From assembly GCA_921293015.1 (NCBI GenBank), contig OV121081.1:56507877-56571876 (forward strand): a DNA stretch of 64,000 bases, given 5' to 3'. Shown piece by piece: positions 10,151 through 21,800 of this stretch. Under the pieces are notes generated by a model, which was not told the DNA's origin, did not search any database, and worked only from the letters and a program-made list of their open reading frames with translations. The DNA is from Phorcus lineatus. Lineage: Eukaryota; Mollusca; Gastropoda; Trochida; Trochidae. Each line of letters opens with the position of its first letter. The stretch's first letter is position 1. The translations under genes were made by a program, and so were the position numbers.

Positions 10151-12400
10151 TCAGGATGTATTCGTTTTCTGCTTCTTCGTGAACTTCATGATGTGAATAT
10201 CTTCACTCCGAAACAGTGGGTCCTGATTTCCTTGTGGTACTTCATACACCTCAAATGATTCCCTAATTAGCTGGAAATATGACAAATTAAAAACCTTAAT
10301 CATAAAGATGCTATACTGCCAATAACTGCTTTGGATGTTTGTCATTTATCATTATACGCTCGACAAAATTAATTATAGGGACTACCCCAATTTTCAAAAG
10401 TCTACATATTTTACAGTTTATATTACTTCAACAATAAATATTGAGTATATTCTAACTTTAATCACTGTGAATCTATGTGATCTTGAAATTCAAAGTTAAA
10501 TTATCTTGGTACACAGATTATGAAAATAAGTCCAATAAATGAAAACCATTTACCTGAAAGAACCTTCTTTCTAGTTCAGGTTTGTTTCCTGTATCTCTCT
10601 GTTCATAGCAACATAAAACACATGTGTTCTGATCACTTATCTCACAGATCGTAGAAACCAATGGATCCAGAGACTGAAATGCAACACATTAAAAAAAACA
10701 TTCAGCATTCAGTAAAACATATTTGTAAAGACAATACACTATCTTGATAGAATCTGTGTGCTTTAAGCATGCTTATGCATGTACATGTTGCTTAATAAAT
10801 TGACATCATTTATTTATCATTATTCATGTTCACTCTCATCAAGAGAAGTTGAAATTTAAAATCATTACAAGTGGTGCAGTCTGAGTGTAAATATATGATT
10901 ATCTACTTCACGAAACAAGATATACATGGTATTCAACAAGAAATGTCAAATATCCTATACATTTAACATTATGGTTCCCAAAACATTGTTGATGATGTTA
11001 ACTTTCGGGATGGAATAGCTAGATCTTATGATGTCATTCAGTTGTTTCTTGATGTCATAGATGATGTCATGTGAATGTTATGAGTTGTTTCACAGAGTTT
11101 AATTGCAGTGAAAAATTCGATTTTATAGCACCAATTTGCGACATATTTTGCCATTGAAATTATAATAAAAACATCTATTAAATCAAGGTACATGAAAATA
11201 TTGTATTACCTCTTCATAATATATACAATCCGCTATCAGGAGGAAATCAATGTTATCAAAACATGACAGTGTGTCCTTGCCCCATTTTAATGCAGAGGCT
11301 CTTGCTTTTCCACTAACAACCTCATTATTTCCAGTGATGTTCATATCCATGAGCGGCACAAACTCTGGTAGATCTGTGATCATAACATCAGCTCTAATAG
11401 AAAAAATACAAGCATTGAATTATTACATTGTACAGAACTAAGCTATGGTTTTAAGAGACGCTCCATGCTTTTTATGAAGGTTTAATTTGAATGATACAAA
11501 AATACCATACATATGCTGATGCATTCATCATTAAAAGTAAAATATATGAAAATAATTTTCAATATAACTTGTAACGTGACTTTGACGTAAACTTGATTCT
11601 GATTTATTCATTTGTTGAAAAATTTTCCCTATGGTGAATGACAATAAATACTTGCCAATAGATATATCATAAAAGCATTTTAACTAGATACAGCCCTAGT
11701 CAAGATCTACTTTTCTTGTTTTTTTAATTTTTTTTATCTTACTCAAATTTGACAGTTATCATTTTGTAGATTTTTAATTCTACCCCAGATATATCACAAA
11801 TAAATCTTTAAATGGATTATTTGTTAAGAACTAAAATAAATTCAGTTATTTACTGAAAGCTATAAGTGTGCTGCTTTGTTTCATGCTTCAACGTCGATAG
11901 ACGATGTCGTTTCAACGTCAAATTGCCTGCTGGGTTCATTCAAAAGGTCGCCGCTAATGGCTGAAATATTGCCCAAACGGCGTTAAACAATAACTCACTC
12001 ACTCATTCAAAAGGGTATATGAAATGTTTTACCCAAGGATTTTATTGGCGCTTCACATTGAGATAGTTATTTCCCTTTGATGGAAACATAAGCGGAAAAG
12101 AAATTATGAATGTGATCTTTAGACGCGTTATTGGAATGACTTATATTCTGTACACACACACCCATAGCTAGCTGCGAATAATCCGACCACCCCGGTGCCT
12201 GCTCCGAGCTCCACAACTCGTTTATCTTTCCACGCGCTTCCTTCGTCAAAATCTTTGCTCTCTAAGTATTTGCTAAGCACAATAGCTGCATCCCACACCA
12301 CACACCCAACATCGCCTATCTCAGATTGATTAATTGTTATTATTTTGCCATCATTTCGTTCCAGTTCACGTGTGAACAAACGATCCAAGGGCGCAGCCAT
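10151..12400 (-). CDS. VCPKMT: VCPKMT (METTL21D), VCP/p97 protein-lysine methyltransferase, complete
   Basis: Family-16 seven-beta-strand methyltransferase; the human enzyme trimethylates one lysine (K315) of the AAA ATPase VCP/p97 using S-adenosylmethionine. Exons: 12162-12400, 11210-11393, 10554-10673, 10151-10270; junction phases fit and give 220 residues. Seen: VGCVVWDAAIVLSKYLE (31-47, nearly identical to human), SAM-binding motif I VVELGAGTG (62-70), acidic TDLPE (86-90), ALKWG, and the family DXXY motif as ADCIYYEE (D135-Y138), then CCYEQR and the C-terminal RSEDIHI. Length is close to human (229). Start is the ATG at 12400 in context CAAGATGG. Donor of exon 1 is gtgtgtgtg, less canonical, but the join GG|A-GCT restores G-A-D-V. 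Shares an upstream region with divergent RDM1. Confidence 0.95.
11948..12002 (+). mobile_element. 5'-truncated SINE tail with 12-bp target duplication
   Basis: A 55-bp insertion in VCPKMT intron 1 between two copies of TCATTCAAAAGG (11936-11947 and 12003-12014). It reads GGCTGAAATATTGCCCAAAC then GGCGTTAAACAATAACTCACTCAC, the 3' end of a SINE-like repeat common in abalone DNA (recognised from memory, not searched). The tail is the ACTCACTCAC simple repeat. Confidence 0.7.
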
Positions 12401-12688
12401 CTTGAATGTTATAGGCTATTTGCATTTCTACTTTCTACACTTCAATGCTGAATATATAACAATTATAAACATTAGATTTGTTTTATTATATTGAAACCTA
12501 TTTTCACTGTTAAATAGGAATAAGTAATTTACAATAAATGTTCTCATTTATCATTGTGCTATAAAAGTTTTTAGAAAGGTGTGTAAATAAATTTGTAGAT
12601 TATTATTAGTTGTAAAGAATAGAGTTTTCATTGTAAAGGGCGGGTCTTCTGAAATGTCATTTCCTTGATCAGTAACCAGTGGAACTTT
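12401..12688. promoter_or_regulatory. Bidirectional promoter region VCPKMT / RDM1
   Basis: 288 bases separate the two start codons, which point away from each other. A POU octamer ATTTGCAT lies at 12418-12425 and an Sp1-like GC box GGGCGGG at 12638-12644, nearest RDM1. No clear TATA box for either gene. Shared regulation is inferred from spacing alone. Confidence 0.6.
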
Positions 12689-15600
12689 ATGGCACTGAGT
12701 GTTGAGATAATCGACTTTTCAGTCCCAACGTGTAACAGAAAAAATCTATTTGTAACAAACATTCCCTTCATCGATGAATGTCAACTTTACGTAAGTGGTT
12801 TAAGTGTAATAATTGTTTATGTTCACAGTGAATAATTTATCTATAAATCTTCTCTCATGCTGTCCACTTCGCAATTATTCTAATTTTGTTGATAGGTGGT
12901 TCTTATCTTCTATCCTCTAACCTTGAGCACTGTCAATTATTTTCAAACTTTGCTTTGAACTATTTAATGAATCAGATTACCTAATATAACAGTTACCTCT
13001 ATAATAAAATAACTATAAAATTTTCACATTGATTAGGCTAAAGCATCTTCCTACGCAAAGCTTAACTATTGCCAGTCTCGAACTTGGACAGTTCGAGACT
13101 GGCAATAGTTAAGCTTTGCGTAGGAAGATGAGGCTAAAGTGACACAGATCATGTTTATTGTCTCCATACTGAACTAATCAGCAATAAGATCGTGATTTTC
13201 AGACACCACTTCTCGATGAAATAAAACCACTTATAAAGTTTTACATATTTGACTCTGTGTCAAACATACTCTGTGTCCCTTTAACAGAGATTAGGCTAGT
13301 GTTACGTTATGTATGACTTACTGATTTACTATGTTTGGGGTTCAGAATTTGACAACGGGTGGTGGGGGGGCTCATTGGGCTATTTGTTACGTTATAAATG
13401 ATTTTATTGACTTGAATCTATCATTGATTTTCAAAGGGGGGGGGGGTCAGGACCGCCTGTTTAAAGGTAAATCCCTATACACAGAATGGGTGGAGTCAAT
13501 TTTTCCAGTAAAGAGTGTCTTTTCAGTTGAGATATAGTTGGGTACACTCTTGTCTAGCCAATTATCAAAACAATTACTTGTAATTTAAGAATGATATTTT
13601 GCATCCATGTACACCAGTATTTGAAGAGCACAAAGCTGTAATTTCTAAAAAAATACATTTACTCTGTAAAGAGAATTTTAAAAATAATATTCAAATACAC
13701 CTACCTAAGATTCAAATTTGCCTCTGTATGTGTCATATGATCAGATAAGTGAGTGTTGCTATGGCAGCAGTCTCTGAGTGGCGAAGAACTTTCCATTCAT
13801 GATATCAATTTCACCCCAGTAGTCCTCTCTTTCCCATGTAAACCAACCCCCCCCCTCCCCACTCCAAGACAGCTGTGACCCCAGCCTGTCCACTGCTGCC
13901 TGTGGGAATGGGCCTTTAGCACTGTAGAGTAGAGATTGTGCTGAACCTTATTTTGTGTTGTCACCAATGATATGACGAAACTGGGCACATAGATGTACTT
14001 TGTATTGGCTAACAATTATTAAAGGATCATAAGGCCTAACAGTGTAAAAAATCTGATGCATACATAGCTTGAGAATCCACAACAAACACCAAACATATCA
14101 AGGGACTAATAAAGGCAAAATATTTAAAATGGGGAATCTTTTTAAAAATTATTTTTATAGGGAAATACAATATCATTCAAGTCATTCTAAGAAAATATCA
14201 TCTACTAGAACATTCATTCACTTATTTGATTTTTGCCGTGAAATCTCATTTTACTGTAGTATATGTGTAGATCTCTCATAGTAAAATTCCCCTAACCTTT
14301 GACCTCCCTGACTCCAGCGACCGTTAGAAGGTGTGGCACATTGGGTGATAAGATCTCCCCCAGTCTGCTAGTAGCCAATCACTGCTCTTGGAGCCTTAAT
14401 TGCTTACCCATGGGTAAATCGGGCCTGTTTTACCTTCCCCTTTAAGGTGCTGTCATATGATTAATAAATAACTTTATCAAAATATATGTAACATTGATCA
14501 TATTATATATGCAGGAGACATTGTATGAAGAATTCTCCAAGTTTGGTCTGCTACATGAGATCCAAGTCTTCCCAAGCAAGCCTCCACCTGGGCTGAAGAA
14601 CTCTGATCAAAGCTTCTATGCCTTTGTCAAGTTTTACTCCTACCGTTCTGCCACCTGTGCGAGGCAGAATCTGCATGATAGACTCACCATAGCCGACAAA
14701 CAGTGCAAGGTAGACAGGAACACATTTTTTAACTCCTTGCATCTAAAGTAGTATAGAAAATTTAGCCCAAGAAAGAATTAGTATCTATTTTGTTTAAAAA
14801 AAAATAAATTTTCATTTGCCACAACAACCTTCATGAAGATTCTTGAGGACAATAATACTGATAAATTAACTTTATTCTTTACATTCTGCTTCAGGTGAGT
14901 TATGCTAAGCGAAGAAAGGGAGACAACCAGGTGACTCCTCTCCAACTCTCTAAGTGCTATGGGCTGGCCAACTACTACCTGGGTTTCAATGGCTGGTGTA
15001 GCAAATTGCTTGTTGTAAGTTTGTAATAAACTATCTTTTAATATGTGATAATCAATATTTACTATGTGTGTACATGAAAGTTAGCTTGATTCTAAATTCC
15101 TGTTAGATTTAAACTTTATTCTGAAAATAAGTTTAGATTTGCCTTTTAACAACTGGGTTTAATCCTGATCGTGTTGATTTTCATATGACTGTGTTTCAAT
15201 ACTTACAATCTTGAATCCTTGCTCATACAACATTCTTGTTGCAGATATTGTTCAACGCATATTGTGTTTCAGTATAGATATGTTTATATATATACATTTT
15301 TTAATTTTTAAGACTTAAAAACTGCTAAGTATAAAGTTTAAAAACTAATGCACTAATAATTTTTCAATATTATTACTGTACCAGATGGAACAAGACAAGG
15401 GAACAGAAAAGGAGGAGTCGACCTCTGACCTCATGAAGATTAGATTCTTCTGTAAAGTTGGTCTGGAACTCAAACGACACAATCTCTCCTGTGATGGGTT
15501 TGGGGCTTGGGAGGAAACACTCCCTCGAAATGGTAAAAACAAGAAAAAAACATAAAAAACACAATTGACACTCAAATGACTGATCATTTTTTACCAGATG

Positions 15601-18551
15601 CCAAACTCAAATTAAATTGAATTATTCCCCATAGTTACTTGTCTTATCACAGTCATCTTTCACTGAAATAGTATGGTCTCAATGAATCTACAAGTTTATT
15701 ATCGAAGACTGATTTAAAACAATTTCAAATTGATTTTGATTCTATATTGTTGATATCTTTGACAACTAATTTATGACAGCCAATTTTATATATACTTGAT
15801 TCAACATGGTAGGTACCATCAGTTTCAGTATATATGTCTGTTGTCACAAATCATTTGTGGATCCGGAGGGAGAATCCCTATTTTGGATTATGTTTTTAAA
15901 AATTGACCGTAAAAATCCCAACCCTCCACCTCTTCACTAAGTGAACTCCCCTTTCAAAATTCCAGGATCTGCCACTGCGAATGTATTTATTTTATCTTTT
16001 AAACTTTGATTAAAGATACACCATCTCGAGGAGGGGTGATGGCTAAGGTAAAGAAGATGGCGTACAAGCGTGCAATGGAGCATGCCTTCTCCAAACTGCT
16101 CATCATCTCCCTGTCCAACGGTAAAGTTTCGGCGGAAGTGAACACCACGCTCCCAGATCAGAACCTGCAGGAGAATCAGTTTGATGACGATCAGCTCCTC
16201 AAGGTACAATACTGAGAGAGTATATGAGATATGACTGTTTTCATATCACATCAATATCAGCATTAAGACCTAGATATCAGCTTTGCCTTGACAGTTTTAG
16301 AATGTAGGCTGGTATTGATCAAGGGCCTTGACAGATTTAGAATGTAGGCTTGTATTGATCAATGGCCTTGACAGTTTTAGAATGTAGGCTGGTATTGATC
16401 AAGGGCCTTGACAGATTTAGAATGTAGGCTGGTATTGATCAAGGGCCTTGACAGATTTAGAATGTAGGCTGGTATTGATCAAGGGCCGTGACAGATTTAG
16501 AATGCAGGCTGGTATTGATCAAGGGCCTTGAAAGTTTAAGAATGTAGGATGGTATTGATCAAGGGCCTTGACAGTTAAAGAATGTAGGATGGTATTGGAC
16601 AAGGGCCATAACGGTTTTAGAATATAGGATGGTATTGGTCAAGGGCCTTGACAGTTTTAGAATGTAGGCTGGTATTGATCAAGGGCCTTGGCAGATTTAG
16701 AATGTAGGCTGGTATTTATCAAGGGCCTTGACAGATTTAGAATGTAGGATGGTATTGATCAAGGGCCTTGACAGTTGAAAAATGTAGGATGGTATTGATC
16801 AAGGGCCTTGACAGTTTAAGAATGTAGGATGGTATTGGACAAGGACCATAACAGTTTTAGAATGTAGGATGGTATTGGTCAAGGGCCTTTACAGTTTTAG
16901 AATGTAGGATGGTATTGATCAAGGGCCTTGACAGTTGAAGAATGTAGGATGGTATTGATCAAGGGCCTTGACAGTTTTAGAATGTAGGATGGTATTGATC
17001 AAGGGCCTTGACAGTTGAAGAATGTAGGCTGGTATTGATCAAGGGCCTTGACAGTTTTAGAATGTAGGATGGTATTGATCAAGGGCCTTGACAGTTGAAG
17101 AATGTAGGATAGTATTGATCAAGGGCCTTGACAGTTTTAGAATGTAGGATGGTATTGAACAAGGGCCTTGACAGTTGAAGAATGTAGGCTGGTATTGATC
17201 AAGGGCCTTGACAGTTTTAGAATGTAGGATGGTATTGATCAAGGGCCTTGACAGTTGAAGAATGTAGGATGGTATTGATCAAGGGCCTTTACAGTTTAAG
17301 AATGTAGGATGGTATTGGACAAGGACCATAACAGTTTTAGAATGTAGGATGGTATTGGTCAAGGGCCTTGACAGATTTAGAATGTAGGCTGGTATTGATC
17401 AAGGGCCTTGACAGTTTTAGAATGTAGGCTGGTATTGGTCAAGGGCCAAACAGTTTTAGAATGAAGGCTGGTATTGGTCAAGGGCTGATACACAATTTAA
17501 CAACTATTTCTATTTATCATAAAAATGCTCTGGATTTTTGTTAGGAAGAAATTGTTCCTTTTTCACATCTTGGTGTATATTTGGACTCGCCTTTTACCTT
17601 AGAAGATAACATCTCAACTGTCAAAATCAAATCAGAAAGACTCTATGGATTGATGCTATTGGACTTTTCCTCTCAAGGTTTGCAAAGTCAAGTGAAGGTT
17701 TGCGATTGAATTTTGGCTGTAGATGATCGGCTGATACCAGTTGTTTGCCTTGTTGTCTGATACAGGGTGCTTGGTTAGGTGTCTATCAAACATGCTGAAT
17801 CGCTTTGTACATGTATCATAAAGGAAGTAAATGATAAATTAAGTCTTTTGGAAAGTACTTTATGCTGCTCTTTGTTCAAACTTATAATATATAATCATAG
17901 AGCAGCTACTGCAACATCAGGTTAAAACATCTGCACTATACCCTTTTGTCTTGTGGCTGTTTGTGTTCTCTTTGCTGGTTACTTATATGGCTATAATTCT
18001 GCTGAACAAAATTTATATCATATTCATAATACATAAGAGGCAAACAGTGACAATACAATCAGGGAATTTTAGAAAAGTCTGACTAAGTTTGCCTTTAATT
18101 TGAACGATTGAAAGATTTGCATTTTTCCTTTTCATGTACTTCTTACAGTAAGTGATGAGTGGTTTTAGAAAGAGATTTCTGTTGAACTATGCCTTGAAGT
18201 CATAGCATCACATGTACATGATAGAAGCAATCTGTTATCACTTGTCACCAAGAATATTTGTGCGCATAATTTGTAATTAAAGCAAACATAACAAGACTTA
18301 AGTTTACAACATATTGGCAAACAGGAGTGAATTTTGATTCATTGTGATCTCCTAATGCTGGATATCCCGATTTGCTGTCTTCACTTAGCGTAATATCTTA
18401 GCTTGATGTCAAGCTAGTAAACTTTTGCATTGATTCTCAGGTGAATGAGCTGACGGAGGAACCAGTGGAGGAGGAAATTGACTTATCGGACAACATGGAC
18501 GACATCAACATGCAGATTCTTCAGGAGCTGGAAGATGAACTCAGAAAGTAA
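12689..18551 (+). CDS. RDM1: RDM1, RAD52 motif-containing protein 1, complete
   Basis: RNA/DNA-binding protein with an RRM and a short RAD52-like motif; vertebrate RDM1 binds single-stranded DNA and affects the cisplatin response (family knowledge). Exons: 12689-12790, 14515-14709, 14895-15014, 15385-15532, 16016-16203, 18441-18551; all phases join, giving 287 residues (human 284). RRM: RNP2 NLFVTNI near 19-25, LYEEFSKFGLLHEIQVFP, RNP1 SFYAFVKFYSYRSA near 67-80. RAD52-like motif LSKCYGLANYYLGFNG (117-132), matching human SKCQELANYYFGFNG. Later MAYKRAMEHAFSKLLIISL aligns with human KLAIQKALSDAFQKLLIVVL. The C-terminus is acidic (EEPVEEEIDLSD). The short first coding exon was found outside longer frames and supplies RNP2. 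Intron 5 is expanded by a minisatellite. Poly(A) candidates: AATAAA at 19755 or 19975. Confidence 0.93.
12791..14514. other. RDM1 intron 1
   Basis: 1.7 kb. Holds the palindromic insertion at 13044-13130 and two G-runs (about 13362-13370 and 13436-13446) and a C-run (about 13848-13858). No other gene seen. Confidence 0.6.
13035..13139. repeat. 87-bp perfect palindrome flanked by 9-bp direct repeats
   Basis: Arms 13044-13084 and 13090-13130 are exact reverse complements over 41 bases with a 5-base spacer (TGGAC). AGGCTAAAG stands directly outside both arms (13035-13043 and 13131-13139). The structure matches a tiny foldback element with a 9-bp target duplication, a size usual for Mutator-like transposons. 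No second copy was noticed in the window. Confidence 0.85.
16284..17487 (+). repeat. 40-bp minisatellite, about 30 copies, in RDM1 intron 5
   Basis: Unit AAGGGCCTTGACAGTTTTAG + AATGTAGGCTGGTATTGATC, repeated in register for about 1.2 kb with a few substitutions per copy and one single-base deletion near the end. Variants alternate (TTTTAG/TTGAAG; GGCT/GGAT). A marked variant with GGAC...CCATAAC appears at about 16591, 16831 and 17311, that is 6 and 12 units apart. No open gene; long minus-strand frames here are by-products of the period. Confidence 0.97.
17520..17780 (+). mobile_element. Possible LINE reverse-transcriptase C-terminal remnant
   Basis: A broken frame reads PFSHLGVYLDSPFTLEDNI, then IKSERLYGLMLLDFSSQGL and LIPVV. 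This resembles the region after the catalytic box of mollusc LINEs (HLGV..., RIQTARRTxYSLxGxGxHG). Similarity is weak, stops follow, and ends are undefined. Lies inside RDM1 intron 5. Confidence 0.35.
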
Positions 18552-19990
18552 ACATAGATGTTTAAGAAAATTGATTACATTGATAGATTGGCAGTGAGAC
18601 TGATTCCCATTCTTTAGGAATATTACATCTTTCCATTCATGGCCTATTCTTACGCCAGCCCCAATGACATGCTTACATAGGCCTTGCCACATTTTCTATA
18701 TTTTTCTGTGTTTTTCACAAAGGCTGCTGCAACAGATGGCGATAGTGCAATGAGAAATCATATAGGAATTGCAACTTTTTGTCGAAGAGGGTGCTGCACT
18801 CAAAACACGAATTTTGACTGGTTATCAGCAAGGTTTAAATTAACCAGCATTCAAGACTGGTGAAGTCTAAAGACATGTGAGGGAAGTTGGAGTTTGAAGT
18901 CGGACTATATATGTCTTGTAGGAGTCAGATAAGGAGGATAGATTGGGAGCTGTTAGAATTCTAACTGTTTATTTAAAAAATGGGTAACATGTGTCCATTC
19001 AGGTTTTTGTAGTCATTGTTATATTTATCTGTCATCCAAAGTGTTCTTCATTGAAATCATAGAAATGATACAATGAAATTGTAACATTGCCATCAAATGC
19101 CAACGTAAGTATTTATTGATGAAAATGTTATTACAAAGAATGCTTTGACAATGGTGATATTATAAGGATTGTAATTAAGTAGTTTCATGAACCAACAAAC
19201 TCCAGGCACTTGATTGCTCATTTTGCTACATTGGGTAAAGCACACCGCTGAAGAGATGCTTCATAACATTTGTTTGGTAAGTCTCAGCTATATTGTACCA
19301 ATCGTGGTGACAATTTCTTATCAATAGGTGTATGAGTGAAATTTGATTGTCAGAAAGCAATAATTATGAGACAAGGACAGTGGTAATATTCATTGTTTAC
19401 TAATGTTAAACTGATTGAAAACAATGATATCATCTCATCCTATCCCTAGACCTTGATACTATAGTTACATGTCTTACAGATAAGTGATTACTGTGTTGCA
19501 AGATAAGGATATTAAGGTTGCTAAAGTTTTTTATTGCTTGTTTTCTCACATCAAATATTGGTCAAGAAACGTCCAGGTTCTCAAAGGTTCTCAAATGCAT
19601 ATTTTATTGTTTGTGAAAAGACAAGCTTGAATTGAGATGAATGCTGTTGTTATTTGTATTCCATGTAAATATTCTACCAATAACACAACCACAGAACAGG
19701 TTGTTTGTGAACCTGTTAAAACTGTTGAGTCAAGTTAATGATCTAGCTTTGTCTAATAAAATGGCTTTGTCTTATGAATATGTAGTTTGTAACTATCATT
19801 TAGTTTGTTCAAACCCTGATTATTCCTTGCTTTTAAAGTTCTTAGAGATAGAAATACTGACACTCTAAAGTATGAAACATTTATATATAAAACTGCACCC
19901 AAGCCAATTACTCTGTTTCTTTTGCCTTAAGAAACTTTTGGGTAAAACAAAATGAATAGTTATAAAGATTAGAAAATAAAGCCTGTGACC
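18552..19990 (+). other. RDM1 3' UTR and flank
   Basis: No further coding exon. AATAAA occurs at 19755-19760 and 19975-19980. The stretch 18635-18885 is a dispersed repeat listed separately. The true transcript end is not determined. Confidence 0.4.
18635..18885. repeat. Diverged interspersed repeat, copy 1
   Basis: Shares a string of blocks in the same order with 46590-46850: CATGGCCTAT, ACGCCAGCCC/TCGCCAGCCC, TTTTCTGTGTTT, GAGGG(T/C)GCTGCACTCAAAAC, CACGAATT. Estimated similarity roughly three quarters, by eye. Function and family unknown. Confidence 0.7.
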
Positions 19991-21179
19991 CTTTAGTTCA
20001 ACAGGACCTAGACTTTCAAAGCCTTTTTAGTGCCAAGTTAGTTGTAAGTATCATACATAATCACTGACTAAAATATATCTTAGTGCAAAGAGAACTTTGA
20101 AAATTCAGGTCATGTTGAGATTTTAGAAGACATATATGACCTTTAAATTGTTGAAAGGGCTAGAATGTGTGCAGCGTTCTGAAAGTTGTTGCAAAGGAAA
20201 AAGATTTATGTGATTGATGAACTATTTGCATGGTGTTGCCTTGCAAAAGTTGGCCTACGACTTTAACAGAAGTAGTTGACATTCAGGTAACATATCTCAA
20301 ACAATTATTGATTAAAAAGTAGGCTTTTATGGTTTTTGTTCTTCAGAAAATACAAGTTTTGACAGTTTGACCCCTATAGACGTCATTAAGGGTAATCCTG
20401 TCCCAAATTATGTTATTTATTCTCCCCATGAATCAAAGGATCTTTTGAACAATCCAGCATTTTAATAATCTTAGTTCCAGAGAATAAGAAGAAGAAAAAA
20501 CGTTTTGCTAGGGCTTGACCCTATTGGCTAAATAGTCTATACAAAAGATTTTATTAAATTTCTACCCTTTTTGTTTTTGGCTTCTATAGATTCTATTAAA
20601 GGAGCCTATTACAACTCTTTTGAGCAAATCTTTGGAGGGCATTTGCTTTTTAAGAAGCAGACAGTTTCATCATATTGTCAATTTACAAGACACATGGCCC
20701 TTATATGGGACGGAAGTATCAGAAAGTTCACAATTCATAATTCCCATTGGCCAAGGAGTAAGTTTGCAGGAATTGAATTTTTTAGGGATTTTCAGCATTT
20801 TTGTTTCTGGTATTTTTCAGAGTTGTAAAATCACTAATATACAATGTATGATCCCTATTACCTTTGGAATTCAACACAAGATTTCAGCTTTCTAGGGGCT
20901 TCTGTAAAACAATCGGGTGTGATCCGTCTGGCCCTTAGAAGTCTCAAGCTCTACAATACGTTATCCTTAATTTGTATATGCATGTTTGAAAACGTTCATC
21001 CCTGCAAAGCTAACGTGTTTGAGAAATGAAAATGAAAAATCTTTTGATGGACTGACGTACAGCCACTTATTTATGAGCACATTTACACAATGAAAACGTA
21101 AGACACCTGTATGTAGCTACCAAGGCCTACATGAACTGATGGTAAAATTTGAATCAACATAGATTTGGCATGATTTATG
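19991..21179. other. Non-coding DNA
   Basis: AT-rich with stops in all frames. No gene, RNA gene or clear repeat recognised. Confidence 0.35.
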
Positions 21180-21800
21180 TGGTCATTTCAATGGTAGTAT
21201 TTGGCAATTCGTGTCAACACGAAAATAGGTCTTACTAAGATTGCTGAGGCTTCAAAATAGCAGATTGTTGGCATGAGAGAAAGTGGTATGTCCATGCGAC
21301 AGACTGGAAACAGTGAACCAGCGTTTGAAGCTATGACAAACATTCCAGAATGTTTAAAGCCTAAAAACATAATGGTAACAGAAATGAGTGTTGGCGTAGC
21401 AGTTCCAGGTCGAAGCCTTTCATGAAGACTAGATGGTTTAAATTGAGGTCATCTAAAGAACGATGAATGCACGACCATCGCATAGTTGAGAACACTCTTC
21501 TGCTTTCCCTCCATGTTAATACCCAAGTCCTCACGTCCACCCCCATTGTGCCAGGACAGTCACAGACCTCAAGTAGCAGGAACTCATAAAATCCCTCGAC
21601 TGGCCATTCCTCATATGCATGTTAACCCTATCGATCATACCTGGGATGCGACAACTCGGCATGTTTGAGAACTTACACAGCATGTTGTTGACAAACGGAA
21701 CAATCTGCAAATACAATGCTTCCATAAAATAAACTATATCGATGAGGGAACTTTGTCAGGAAGTGGTTCAAGCTAATGGCGGATACACGCAGTACCTATG
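21180..21800 (+). mobile_element. Tc1-like (DDE) transposon remnant
   Basis: Plus-strand translation in several frames shows a helix-turn-helix start (QIVGMRESGMSMRQTG) and near the end the third catalytic box NPIDHTWDATTRHV, the Tc1 form NPIEHxWD. The middle is badly decayed, with several stops and frame changes. Terminal inverted repeats were not found, so limits are approximate. Old. Confidence 0.6.

Noticed and set aside
13331-13537. Frame of 68 codons across G-runs
   Set aside because: Gly-rich stretches come from the G homopolymers; it lies in RDM1 intron 1 with no splice support.
17057-17242. Minus-strand open frame of 61 codons in the minisatellite
   Set aside because: The peptide itself repeats with the DNA period (LDQY..., ILHS...), so it is a by-product of the array.
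16284-17487. Regular 40-bp repeats that resemble a CRISPR array at first sight
   Set aside because: There are no unique spacers; the whole 40 bases repeat, and the array lies in an animal intron. It is a minisatellite.
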